64,000 nt of DNA. Origin: Atrina japonica. Its lineage: Eukaryota; Mollusca; Bivalvia; Pterioida; Pinnidae. The position numbers were made by a program, and so were the translations under genes. Positions 9,676 to 24,600 of the stretch are shown here, in pieces (position 1 is the stretch's first letter; each line of letters starts with the position of its first letter). The stretch lies in assembly GCA_030159075.1 (NCBI GenBank), contig BROG01000003.1, positions 4,170,001 through 4,234,000 on the forward strand, given 5' to 3'. The notes below the pieces were generated by a model, which searched no databases, was not told where the DNA came from, and was given only the letters and a program-made list of their open reading frames with translations.

Positions 9676-12600
9676 GTCATTAAATTGCATTAATGAAGCG
9701 ATTTAAATAGCATAATCTTTTTAGCATTGATATTGGTTTTTTTTTCCTGGTCATGAAAGTAGATAGCCTATAGGTAATGTAATCAGGGGTGTGGAAAAAC
9801 TTTTGAAAGTACTCATTGGGCAAGTACGCGTCCGGATATATATATATATATATATATATAGGACCTGGAAATAAAAGGAGTAGTTTAACTCATTCACCCC
9901 TAAAGACACATTTCAACTGACCTAAATCATTGATTTACAGAAGAGTCCATTATTTTTCAGGGGTTGATGAGCTAAGACTGAAGTCATTGAACAATTATAT
10001 TTTATTGCAATGCAAATTTAAGAAGATGATGATAAACTAAACAAAATTCAATTAACCATTCATTTCCATCCAAAATTTTACAAATGCACGAGACCGCAGG
10101 GTTTCCACTAGGAGCTGAGAATCAGGGGTCATTGACCCCTCAGTGAAAATTTCTAGGGGTCAAAACTAAAAATTGAAGAGTCATAATGAGTCGAGAGTCA
10201 TAATTACAAGTTTCACTGCACTTTTTATAAAATTATATGCAATGCCTATATTGTACACGACCTGTAAATTCTTAGCCAGTTAAGAGTTACAATGACGTCA
10301 ATGTGTTACCATCTGTAATGTGTAAAGATCACTTTTAAAGTTAGTAGATCAGTTTCTGTTTCAAAATTTAATGTTGGCGGCTTGATTTTCTTCTTTTTTT
10401 GTGGATACTCCATGAAAGTCATGGTACATTGCTGATTTTGGCTGATGATTGGGGTTAGATTAACTACATGTTAATTTTCATCATTCAGTGGTGGAAAGTG
10501 ATAACTGTTTTACATTGGAAGACCCAAAGGATGAAATATTTTGAATAAAATTTGTGATAATTTGTTAATACAGATATACACAAATTACAAAGTTATTTTA
10601 ATTTACCAGTTTTTTAAATCATTTTGTAAATTTTAAGGGATACATCGTAGTCTCCATGCATGCCTTTTCTGAATCCACCAACGAGCAGCTGCCCTACCTA
10701 TGCTGCCTGATCATTATCATCTATATGCATGGAAGTGGATAGTCAATGGCAAAACTTAAAACTAAATTTTGCTAAAATATCCACAGATAAGTTAAAGAAT
10801 TATGGTAGAAAATATCAATAAAATACAATATCAGGTTGACCAGGCACAAGTACCGAGTTGTCTAAATTAAGTCCCATGATGACTTGGTACCGAGTTAACT
10901 AGCATTCTGACAGAAATTATTAGGGAACCATTTCCCTTTTTACATTGAAAAGGGAGATAATGTAACAGCAATTTAGTTTGCCCACAATTTTATTCCTCAT
11001 TAGTAATAGTAAGATTTAAAGCTTAACTCTGAGATCCCTGCTTTTTTATTTGTTAATGAATAAAGACCCTGTAGTTTTACATATAATCTAAAATATAGAC
11101 TAATCACAGTTGAACCAATCAAACATAAAGTGCATCTCTAATTAAGTTTACAAAGCACCACCATGACAGTAGTGATGAGAAATCACATAACATTCTTTGT
11201 GTTAAATAATGCCTGACAGGAAATCACAAATTTACATTTGTTTTGATTACGTTTGCTTGTCAACTTGAGCATTAAAATGTGCCAATTCATTTCATTATAA
11301 TTGTATCTACTAAAAATAAAATGAAATGTCGAAATACATGTATGTATAACTGGAAATTGTTTTTAATCAGTGGACTTATATTTGTAACTCACTGTTTTTT
11401 TTTCATATTTAGATGGAAAGTTTGAGTTTAGATGCATCAGGACGTTCAGACTTAAGTGTATCCCGTAGTTCCAGCTTAATTGCCAACCTCAGTCGCTATG
11501 ACGACTACCTGGATGATGAGACCAGAGATTTATTTGTTGTGGTTGATGATCCAGAAAAACACACAAGTACAATGGAGGCATATGTCACCTTCAGGATAAC
11601 CACCAAAGTAAGTTATACGTTATTATTTGTCCGATTCACATAAGATGGCAGGGCGGAGTAACCTTTTGATTGTCATTCGGATGGCTCTACTCACTTTTCA
11701 GTTATGACAAGCTGCACAAGAAAACCATTTTATCCCTCACTGGGCACTCTCTTATGTATGGTGACAAGTAGGAACGATTACTCTAGTCACTTTAATTTTA
11801 ATGTAATGCTTTATTACCTAAAATTTAAATGCGTCCAGGTCAAGAATGGGTTCAAAAGACTCCACCCTGCCAGGTTATTTGGATTTTACTATAGTTATTT
11901 AGTTAGTCAGTGATGAGAATTTTCTTCCTCTTAAAGGAATTCCTCCTTTTTCAATATTTTGCTGCAATGTCAGGCCTTTTTCTGTAGTTTCCATGGGGCC
12001 AAAATTCGGCCCCATTCCCAATGCAAAATAAATGTTTTTTCCAAATTTGATGAAAAAAAATTGCGAATTTGTTGTTGAGGCCACTACCATGATGAAAAAT
12101 AATTTTATGAAATGCATTTAAAACCAAGATTTCATTACATTTAGCTTCCCATGCGTGCAAACAATTTTTCCGAAAATTATAGAATCACATCCATATCTGC
12201 TATTGCTATTTAACCATTTTATCATGTGAAAGACCATCAAATTTTTATATGTAACACAAAGCTCATAACCCTTTAATGGCCAGTATGCAAACTCTGTCAG
12301 AAATCATAGATCATTGGAAGCATGATATGAGAAATCCCTCATCATAAATTCAGCCTCACATGATCAGGTTCCAAGTAAAACCTTTTTCACATTAAAATTA
12401 AGTAACCTAATAATATTTTAATACTGTAGAATAAAAAAAAATGTTGTGGGGTTAAAGTTTTGTTGTTAAAAATATAGAACAAATTTGTTGACATTAAATT
12501 TCTTTGAAATACAAAAACATATTTGTAAACAGGAAACTATTACAGTATTATTGTTACAGGGCATAATGTATGTAAAATTTCATCATGGTTTTAATTTCGT

Positions 12601-15600
12601 TGATAAATGAAAACAACAAAATAAACAAAATTAAAAAACCATAATTACAATTTCTGATTCTACAATATATACTTCTAAAGAAAGTCAGATATTAGGACAG
12701 AATCAAATTTACTTCATTATGGTAGCACAGGACACGTACTGAGTTGTCAATTATTTTAGAATCTAGCTCCACATTGAGTACCAGACGGAAAATTATCATT
12801 TGAGTGTAGGATGGATCAAAGATTCCCAACCAAAGTGTTTACCAAGGTTCATATGTTGATCCATCACACCAGAAACTGATATTTTTCTATCTAGAATTCA
12901 AATATGGTGATTGATTTATTCTTTTTTTCACACCTTAAGCTTGAGTTCTTGTTTGTTTATAATGTATTAATCAGTTTGACCCATTTTAGTACCTGTATCA
13001 CTCAACATTTGTTCATTTGCTGCAAGTAGATATAAATCTGTAAGCTGTAATATACACATATGTATTTATATCCTTTCAAACAAATTTGATAAGGTTTATG
13101 TGTGCCTGACAGTGAATTCAAACATCATTTTAACATTGTAAACTATCCATAACATAGACTGATATTTATAAGAACTGCAGAGCAGGCATGTATGGAAACA
13201 AAATATTCTGTACCAGCAGTTCCAGATAAAAAAATTCCAGTACTTGTAAAAATTGGATCAGCTTTTTTCCAGATATACATGTAGTACTACTATGTTTTCT
13301 TCTGTGTTTTAGACCACCAGAAGTGAGTTTGATGATAGTGAGTACCAGGTTCGAAGACGATACAATGACTTCCTGTGGCTGAGACAGAGGCTGGAGGAAG
13401 CTTATGCTACTCACCTGGTTCCTGTATGTATTACTGCTATCAAATACATGTACATATTTAAAATTAGTAATGACTGTGAATTAGAAATATACAGGAATCA
13501 AAGTAATACACTATACCTAGGCACTAATGGATTTAACTTTCATGGAAAAATGTATCCCAAATTACCAATGCTGTGAAAAGGGATTTCAAGTGCATATATT
13601 TGTGTTACCTGTACCTTGAAATACATTGTATCTATTAATGTCTTTGTGTTGAAATGGTGTTTTTTCACCACACTCCGATATATGGTGTCAGCCCGGTTTT
13701 AATAGTTGAGGAGAGAATCTGTTTATACATGAATGTATCAATGGAAAGAGACCACAGACCTTACATCAGTAAACTTGCAAACTTTCTTTAAAAATCAGCT
13801 TAGGTTTTATCATGGCTCAAAGTCACGCTGTAAAGAGGTGAAAAACTTCATGGTATAAAGTGTGGTGCTTCAACCACTCAGCCACAGAGGCTTCATGTTA
13901 ATATATTGATCAAAATATATCAGTAAGTTCCAATTAAGAACAAGTCTCGAGAGGATTTGCTTCAACACGTTTTTTTGTTTTTTTGCAGAAGTACACTATT
14001 GATTAATGTCCAGATGTAAGGTTGTGGCATATAGAAACCCAGTATTTTATTTTATCTAGTTCAGTGTTTGTCAGAAATAAAATGGGAGATATATTCATGT
14101 AAATTTTCTTTTCCCTGAATGGTGAGAATACAAAAATGTAAATAATGCTACCGGGTACTTGTCTGGTCACAAAAAGTATTTTCATTGAACAGATACAGTA
14201 CTTCTACTTTTTGGAACATGAAAATTGTCACTTTATACATATAAAGAAACAAAATGATATTAGATTATTTATTCTTTTACTATTGGCCTTTTGGAAAATG
14301 TTGTTATCTCCCCCTTTTATAGCAAGAACACTGCCATGATCAATCTCACTTTCGGTGGCTAATTGATATAGACATTGGATAAATTAATCAGAGAAAGACA
14401 TTATTTATTTGAATCTGCCAATATATCATGTGCAGTTTAGCATCCCCTCTAAGTAATGTATGTTTTTGATGAGTAAGGGAAATAACCCTTTTTGGAAAGG
14501 CCAATACTGTACAAGATACATGTACATGTATAATCTTTAATCTATTTGATCTGCATAATGATCTAATTCAGCACTCAAGTCTGTTGTGTCAGTATATCAA
14601 AGGTATCCTTATTTGTTTACATATATTTATTCATAATTTCTCAATCTGAAATGTACAATTTTCTTCAGCCATTACCAGAAAAGCATAGTTTGAAACGTCT
14701 GGACAGATTTAGTACCGAGTTCCTGCGAGTTAGACAAGCAGCCCTGCAAAAGTTCCTCACAAGAATAGCAGATCATCCTGTCTTGTCGTTTGACAAAAAT
14801 TTCCAAGTTTTTCTTACTGCAAAAGCATGGGTAATATATGATACCGTGGTTTAAAATGCATCAGATTTCAAGTCATGTGAAGTAAACTGATCATAAAATC
14901 CATGTATTTATCAAACAGTAAAGGTGCTCACATTTCATGTTAAAATTTTCATTTTGTGTTATTGAATTGCAAATGTAATTGGCTCCAAAATACTTGAAAT
15001 TTTTTACGCCCAGTGTGACTTCTGTATGTGTTAATGCTGCATATATATACATATATATATATATATATTCTTCAAAGCCCAGTAAGATCAATTCAGTAAG
15101 AACTTTGTTTTTGTATTTTACAGTAAGATCAATTCAGTAAGAACTTTGTTTTTGTATTTTACAGTAAGATCAATTCAGTAAGAACTTTGTTTATGTATTT
15201 TACAGTAGGATCAATTCAGTAAGAACTTTGTTTATGTATTTTACAGTAGGATCAATTCAGTAAGAACTTTGTTTTTGTATTTTACAGTAAGATCAATTCA
15301 GTAAGAACTTTGTTTTTGTATTTTACAGTAAGATCAATTCAGTAAGAACTTTGTTTTTGTATTTTACAGTAAGATCAATTCAGTAAGAACTTTGTTTTTG
15401 TATTTTACAGTAAGATCAATTCAGTAAGAACTTTGTTTTTGTATTTTTACAGTAGGATCAATTCAGTAAGAACTTTGTTTTTGTATTTTACAGTAAGATC
15501 AATTCAGTAAGAACTTTGTTTTTGTATTTTACAGTAAGATCAATTCAGTAAGAACTTTGTTTTTGTATTTTACAGTAAGATCAATTCAGTAAGAACTTTG

Positions 15601-18600
15601 TTTTTGTATTTTACAGTAGGATCAATTCAGTAAGAACTTTGTTTTTGTATTTTACAGTAGGATCAATTCAGTAAGAACTTTGTTTATGTATTTTACAGTA
15701 AGATCAATTCAGTAAGAACTTTGTTTTTGTATTTTACAGTAGGATCAATTCAGTAAGAACTTTGTTTTTGTATTTTACAGTAGGATCAATTCAGTAAGAA
15801 CTTTGTTTTTGTATTTTACAGTAAGATCAATTCAGTAAGAACTTTGTTTTTGTATTTTACAGTAAGATCAATTCAGTAAGAACTTTGTTTTTGTATTTTA
15901 CAGTAGGATCAATTCAGTAAGAACTTTGTTTTTGTATTTTACAGTAGGATCAATTCAGTAAGAACTTTGTTTATGTATTTTACAGTAGGATCAATTCAGT
16001 AAGAACTTTGTTTTTGTATTTTACAGTAAGATCAATTCAGTAAGAACTTTGTTTTTGTATTTTACAGGAATTTCAGGCACACAAGAAACAGGGAAGTGGT
16101 ATTTTAACTCGTATGTCAGATTCCATACACAACCTGAGTGCATCTTACATGATGAAAAATCGAAGCCCAGAATTCACAATGATCTATGAATATGTGCAAG
16201 CATTTTCAGATAAAGTTGGAGTGATTGATAGAATTTCACAAAGAATTATGAAAGAGCAAACAGGTAAAATCTTCTTTAGATTTGTGTGAAATTATTAATT
16301 GGAAACCACAAAATATGGTTTGATTCACTAGGATATTTGAAAGTTATAGATACCATTTGTAATATTCTGAAGATCATCTTGAGGGACCATACACAAACTT
16401 CCAGGATCCTATTTGAAAACATGTTAAAACACCTTAAGACTTGACTTAGGGTGGCGCTGATAAAACGGTCCTTAATTTTGTCTTGAGATAAAATAACTTT
16501 AAACTTAAAACTTCTTGATAAAATGGGCCCCAGGATCCTGCTTTATCAAATAATTTTATGTCTCGAGATAATTGACCATAAAACAAATCCTTGGCGTGTT
16601 TTTATCAACCCTACTCTAACATGCCTAACTCAACTCCTAGAGCATATTCAGACATTTTCAAAATGATTTTCTGATTGTTTATGAATACTCATACCTGCTT
16701 TATGAATACTCATACCTGCTACATTGAAACAGATAATATGACACTTCAGGGAATAATATCATCAACATACGGGTCCTGTAAAAGGTCCCATATGAATTAA
16801 ATGACCATAATTACTTTTTTCCAATTTGGCCAATTGCAACATAAAATTCCCAATTGGAAAGGTACATGACCCTGTCCCTAAAGGAGTTTGTTAACCCCTG
16901 CACTTACACAAAAAACTGAGGTCTACCCACTGCCTCTGGATAGTCATAAAGATTGGATCTGATTTTAGTCAGTCACAAGTCCAAATTCTTTGTAAAATCT
17001 CTCCAAGTCATAAATGTGGTCCAGTGACCTTTCGTTAAATGGGCCCCAATTGTTTTGAGAGAATATATTTCCAATGCATAGGATAGTATTTGAAGACAGA
17101 TTTCACAGTATGACAGTTGCATATTGTTGAACAGTTTCTGCTAGGCTGATATGCATAGTTGATAGTCTCACTCTAGATCAGTTACTCTTCAGTCTCTTGT
17201 TGCTATGACGACTGAATATCGATACTTGATGAGACATTTTCCCCAATTTCTCATGATATATTTTCAGTTTTTTTTTAAATTAGGTTTAATGTCTTTTTAA
17301 TTATTCATCTTAGAGTACCTATTGGAGTTATGTGAATGGGGTCCAATCTACACATTGTGGTCCAATTCGGAGGATCAGCTTAGCCCGGCTCTACTTTCTA
17401 TGTCTAAAGCAGTTGATACTTGTTGTCAGGCTCTGAAGGAAGTGGTAAGTACCCGTGTACTTTTGCTCTGTAGGATAAATGCTGTCAAATATTTTCTTTT
17501 CAGGACACACAATATGAATAAAAGTGAGTCCCTAGGTCTGCACTATAAAACCTTATGTATTTGAATTTATTTTGAATTTGAGACTGAAAAGGGGTATGAT
17601 TGTTTTCATATTATGTAGAATTTTTGTTGACTTTTCAAGTTTGAATGATGGTCTATTATGATAAATTGCAAAGTAATGTTTTCTCATTTGTTTATAATAT
17701 TATAGGCCACAGTCACATTACTGCAAGAAAATGTCTATGTTTGAACGAGCTGTTATATCTGATTTGAAATTTGTACATTATTGGAATATATAAAGTCCCA
17801 TTTACTCGATGGATAAAAATTTTTACTTGGTACTCAGACATTTTTGATGTTGTGGATCACATGGACTCACTAAAATAAGATCCTAGGGAAAATCTTGAAA
17901 TATACAAAATAAATTATTTATGTACAACTGGGAAAATGTAATGCACTGGAAAATTGATTTGTATTTATCCTTTATTATTCCCCACCTGTTTTCAGGTGGT
18001 GGGGTGTGGGGGCTATATTTTTTTGTCGTGTCTCTCCTTCCGTCCTTATACTTTTTCTGGTCCATATCTTCCTTATTTCATCATTTAGTTATTATTGAAT
18101 TTATATCATCAGTTTTGTTAGAATGTTCATAATTATTTAAGCAACTACAAAGTGAACAAAATAAACTGCGTCAGTTGAAATATCTTGGATCTAAAAGCTG
18201 TGCAGGTCCTGGTCATCTTGATCTTTATTATTTTTCAGATGAGTTCACTTTCATTTTGCTAAGCATGTAAAGATATTATTGACACATTTTCTACATAACA
18301 CATCAACAGTTAAGTTTGTTAGGTGTTTTATGCCACACTCAACAATTTTTCAGTCATAAGGTGGCAGCCAATTTTTAATGGAGGATAAGAGAACCTGGTA
18401 ACGATGTACACTGGAAGAGACCACTGGCCATCTGCAAGTAAACTGACAAACTCTCTCACCAAATCAGTTTGGGTTCCAGCTTGGCTCGAACCTGCCTTTG
18501 ACCAGAGGTGAGAGATTTCATGGTTTAAAGCATGGTGGTCTTACTCACTCGGTCAAGGGGGCTCCAGTTTTGGTGAACATTATTTGTGTGTAGTGTAAGA

Positions 18601-21600
18601 GAAACTACTATTAATTTATTATAAAGGGTATTAAAGCTATCTTTATTTTCAGATTGAGTCAACAGAGGACCATTTTTCACAACCATTAAAAGAATATCTT
18701 TTGTACACGGATGCCATAAAGGTAAAAATTAAGTATAAAACCATTTAATTTACCGCAATCTGTAGCTAAGAGATTGACAGATGGTGCAGACTTTACACTG
18801 TTCAATTTTAGCACTTTGAACATAAGCTCATTTTTTTAAAATTCATATCTAACTTGCTAAGGATTAAGTGCATTTAATGTACTTTGTACAGAAATTTTTT
18901 AAATTAAATGTGCGATAAAATTTAATCTGTTGCAATATGACAAGGATGTAACAGGTGTACACTGCCTGTGAGGTAAAATTTGACCCACAAATTATCTTTG
19001 ATCTTCAAGCAATACAGTGAAACCTGTATATAGAGGCCACACAAGGGACCAGAAAATATTTACCTTTATGTGCAGGTGAACTTTATACACAGGTTCAGTT
19101 TAGTTGAAGTATGCAGTCAAGGGACTTGGAAAAAAAAACCTGGCCTTTATATACAGGTAATCCTTATATAGAGGTGGCCACTATAGCAGGTTTTACTGTA
19201 TGTCTTTAAATTTGTATTAGTCCTCATATTTGACCAAGAAATTAGATTATCAATGAGTAAAAAAGTGTAAGAATCCTGGTATAGTAAAATAATATTTTAA
19301 AACAAATAAATACATTTTAGTATTTGGTCTCAGGTCAGCTAGTTAAAGCCTGTGAAACCAAGGACTTTTTGTAGTACAAAATATTGTTCTGACATTGCTG
19401 TAAGAGATTTTGCCCAAATATTTGATGCATTATTCCTGGGACGACATTATACAGTCAAAACTGTCTATAAAGGCAACTCAAAGGAACAGGCAAATGTATC
19501 TGTTATAAAGAGGTTTATTCATTGTGAAAAAGTTAAAGGTTATGTTTGAATGGCGGGTGACCTTTATACAGAGGTGGCCTTTGATATAAGTTTGACTGTA
19601 GATACAAACTTTTGCAGTATAGGTGAGTTTAGGCTGATCTTTAACAATTAAGATTTATATACAGTGGGACCTTGCTACAAAGACCAAATAACTGTCTGAC
19701 TCTAAGTGGTCTGATTAGCAAGGTGGTCTTTCAAAAGAGACTGAGTATTTTTGGTCAACAATTTGAGGTTGTCTGCTCTGCAAGGTGAGGTTTTTACTGT
19801 ACATTTAATTGTTTGGGTAGTTGAGTTTGTACAAACAGCTGAAATCTGTTTAGTGAAACCACTGTCATAAAATAGCACCTGTCTTGTAAGACCACATTTC
19901 AGTGACAGAAGAATGAATGGATTGGATACTTTGAATGAATGGATTGGAGTAAAACCAGGACTTTTTTACTTGATTACAGGCTGTTTTACGCAGAAGAGAT
20001 GGCATTCAGATGCAGTATGACAGCACTATAGAGGAATTAAACAGGAAGAAAGGATGAACGAGAACAGGTAATTTGGGCAATATGCGCAAAAATTAGCATA
20101 AATATATCTTTGAAAATACATGTTCTACTATTATTGTTAATCCTGTCTGTCAACATTTCGTTTCCGGAGCAGAACTCCCAAACTGTTGGTTGGATTAGAA
20201 CCATACTTTACACAAATGATCCTCATGTACCCTAGATGTGCTTTTCAGAGTATTAAGTCTGTCTGACCAACTTTCTGGAAACTAGGTCACGGTCACTGAA
20301 AATCATTTATGGAGGAGAACATCTAAAGTACCGTATTTTACGGCCTATAGGTCGATATTTTTTTTCTCCAAAGTTGTGACCTCGACCTATTCACCGCATC
20401 GACTTATCTTAGAAAAAAATAGTGAAATATTTAACTTGTATCTGTAATTCCTCATTTTAACATCGTAATTCAACATTTTCCACAGGATAATCTAGGGGCC
20501 TACTCCAAACACCCATTTGTATTTACACTTAATAAGACTATTAAATGTGACCTAGTGTGTGCGTAATGCACTGTGTTCATAATCAAGTGACAAAATAATG
20601 ATCTTTCAAGTTACAATATCATTGGGATTCAAGTGCGTAATAAAAATACATCGTTTACATTATATTTATACCGGACAGTTTATACTTTTGAATGATTCCC
20701 TTATCTCGGCACCCCACTGTGAAGTTGAAGTCTTCATTCAGACTTTCAGGACACTACAAGCTGTGTTCACTGGAACGTGACCTTCAACTGATACCGATCG
20801 CGCGGCAGTCTTTGAAGTTGGGAAAGTTTTTGGAAAAAGTGTTACATAAATTAATTGACACTCGACCTTGAGTATTTAATTGTTTGACAATTGCAGCAGC
20901 ATAATATTTTTAGGCCAATGTAAGGATAAGACAAGGATTGAGGTCGCTTGTGTAAACAGCATAAAGAATTTAATGATGATTTGACAGGTAACATAATGGC
21001 GATGTTTGTATACATAATCAGTACACACGAGTAATATAAGTGATGTGAAATATGATAAAATGCAACTTCTATGCTTTTTAATCACTCCTATTTAATTATG
21101 TACCGTAAAATAGGCCTATCACGCTGATAATTTTAGTAGGCTACCATCGTGTTAGCACCAGTTATTAAACATAAACGATGTATTTTTTTGTTCTCCCATT
21201 CCAGTTTCCATCTCTGCCGATATCGACCTGTCCTCCACTTCGACTTATCTAATACTTAAACCTGGATTTTTGTCAAAAATCGGCCATTCGACCTATCCCC
21301 CACGTCAACCTATAGGCCATAAAATACGGTACTGAGTGGTTTGGAACTGTACTTCACACAAATGATCCCTGTGTACCCTAGATGTGCTTTTTTTTGGTAC
21401 CAGAGCTGGTCTGACCTACGTTTTGGAAACTAGGTCACAGTCACTGAAAAGCATGTCCTGAGCAAAACTCTAAACTACTTGGTAGATTAGAACCATACTT
21501 CATACAAATGATCACCATGTGCCCTAGATGTGCCTTTTTTGGGGTACCGGAAGTGTTCTGAACTGATTTCTGGACAGTAGGTCACAGTTACTGTTAATAT

Positions 21601-24600
21601 CATTGATTATATGCCGCTGCAAGCAAGACATATTTATCCTTGGAGCTCTCGTTTTTTTCATTATTTTTGTATAATTATCTGCAAATCACTACTGAAGCTT
21701 TCTTTGGCTTTTCTTTTAAATTCCACACTCTTCTTAAGAGAACTATGCATTTCTCTAGGAAATAACAACATTTTCTATGTATTTATTATACAAATTAAGA
21801 CACAGAATCTTTCATTTTACAAAGCAATGATTTGTTCTGTGATCTGCTGTAGCAGCACCCTACCAAACAAGATATTGTTACGACAGTTAAGTTGCTAAGT
21901 GGTTAGAGTAATGTAATTTTTATAAACTATGAAGTCTCTTAAGTCTTGCCTCTAGTCAGAGTGGGTTCAAAACCCTCTTGAACCAAAGCTGATTTGGTGA
22001 GAAAGTTTACAAAATTGCTTGTAGGCAGTGGGGGAGTGGGCAGCCTGGTGGTCTAGCTCTTCCTTGGAACAATGTACTTAAATCCTCTCCTCCACCATAA
22101 AAAAAAAAATGGTTGCCACCTTATAACTGAAAAATTGAGTGCCATTTAAACAGAAAATTATAAGTACCAAGTAAATAAAACTTTGGAAAAAAAAACATCA
22201 GCAAAATTTTTGTTATCCTGTATCTTCACATATGTATGCATATTTTGGGCATTGTGATTTTTTTAAATCTTTTTTTTTATCTCTTTTTTTACTTTATTTT
22301 CAGGTTAAAATTTCTGACCAAACTTATTCCATTGGGGCATTCCTAGGAAAAGATCCTGAAGACGTAAAACAGCATAAACAGGACAAATTAGAACAACAAA
22401 TAGAAGATGTAAATTTTGAATCATAAGTTCACATTTCGGGCAACACCATTCATTGTTAACCATATTCCAGTTTTAATCCATGCTCTAAATAATGTATACT
22501 AGATTGATTCCTTCACTTTGTAGTACCCTTGTTTTGTCTGTAATAAGTTTGGAATTTAAAAAGAAAAATGATTTTCTACAAATTGTAGTTAGATCAAGAT
22601 TTGTTTCAGTGTAAACTTACATTTATCATATCAGCTTGAAAAGGCAGCTTGATATAATTTGGCATTTTGCTGAATCAGCATATTTAAGCATTGTTTAGTT
22701 TATGTATGTACAGTTGAATTATGTCAGACTGACCTCAACCAATCTTATAATGTGACACTAATCCTCCCCTCCCTCAACTTCTTAGAAGTGAGCTAAGAAC
22801 TGAATCTCTCAAAGTCCTCAAAGTATAAATTATGTAGTTGAAATTAATAGATTTTTGACAGTGTCATTGATTAGATAGAGAAAAAAAGTTCTGAATGACC
22901 CAAACGCTTATTAGCCACTCCCAATGACGTATCAGTCTATTTTAAAACTCATCTAACCCTGAAAAACAATGAACTCTTCTGTAAATCAAGGATTTAGACC
23001 AGTCCAAATGTGTCTTTAGTGGTGAATGAGTTAATGATGGTTGTAGCCATCGAACGACCAATTAATGCTTTTCAGTTTAACTTAATTGTTTGAGTTATGA
23101 AAACAAAAGTCAGAAATAGCTGTTCTATGATTTGACTTGATTGTTCTTGAACTTTAATTATAAGCAATCTGAATTTTACAAAATTACACGAAAGTGTGCA
23201 CAGTATTCATGCAGGTCATTTTGCAATGACCCAGAAAAAAATATAGAATCAATGCTTATAATTAAATTGTGAGGTGAACTTTGTTATTTTTTATTACTCT
23301 GCTTAAAGCAATGCATTAAGTTAAGTTTTCCAGTAAATAAACAGTCTCTTATCCACCTGAATGTCACCTTGTAATGGAAAAATTGTTGAGTGACATATGA
23401 TATTACCATATATATTATTAACAATACCTAAGTTATAGTTTTACAAAGTAGTCCAAATGATGAAGAAGATTGATTCTGTAGATAAGAGTGGTCTGGCTCT
23501 TAGAATATGTTGATAAGACTGATCTGACTCTTAGGATCAAGTTACTGTTATAACGACAAATTTATTATTTTCCCATCTGTAATAAACTAATCAATTAAAT
23601 ACAGATGTGTCACATGGTAAAATATGGATTTGTTTACATTGAGGTTAGTATCATCCCCACTTTTGCTATGGGGGAAGTAGGTCACGGAAGAAAATATCAA
23701 ATGTACAAATATGGAGTCTGTTCATTGATCATGGTAACTTTTGGTGTTGTTACCATGGTAAAAGTAGTCCTGCTTTGTTTACTGCATCATCAGTTTCAGA
23801 GAGGGGTGATATGGATTCAGAAAACTACAGTGTGGTGATCCGGAAAGTCAGATCACACTCTGTGAAATCAACAGTATCAAACTCGGAATAATGATAGGTA
23901 TATAATGATAAGTGTTATCATACAAATAATATCAATTTAATTGGAGGCTTGATGAATACATTTTTTTATCTCCATGTAATTTTTTCAGCTCACCAAACAA
24001 ATGGAAACTTTAAATGACCGCACAGTGTGTGCCGATACTGATCTCAGAGTGGACATGGAACGTTGGCATAAAAACAAACAGAAGGATGTAAAAGATCTCT
24101 TTATAGATATGGCAGATAGACAAATCTTGTACTATGAAAAGGTGGGCAAACAATGTTATTTAAAATAAAAAGATACATTGTGTGAACATGTGATAAAACA
24201 GAGATTACCTAATATCGTTTTTTTACTATGGCTGATTATAGTTAGTTAGCTGAATGAAACAGATCATTTGTGCATTAATTTTAATGTAAACAATCTTTGA
24301 CTGAAAAGACAAAACCTGTATTCTACAAAGTTAACATAGTAATAAATAAGAAACAACATGCTGGGCCTAAATAATTTTGTCAGTATTTACAGTTTCAACA
24401 AAGGCTTGTTTATACAAATTACACTGTTCCTAATGGACAGACATATTCAGTTTTGCTCTACCCCCTTAAATTTTACAAACTTATCTTACTTTCAGTTTTT
24501 GTCAGTGCTTCATCCCTCTTATTGTTTTTTATGATTCTGGATCCCTGGTCTGTTGAAGGGATTTATTACCCTGAACAATTTCTATTGTTTGTATCATTGG

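Larger units (their letters stand above)
18722..19979 (+). other. SNX30 intron 7, rich in small transposons
   Basis: Three different TACAGT-ended elements lie in tandem: 19013-19200, 19450-19602 and 19660-19802. No exon is seen between them. Confidence 0.7.
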
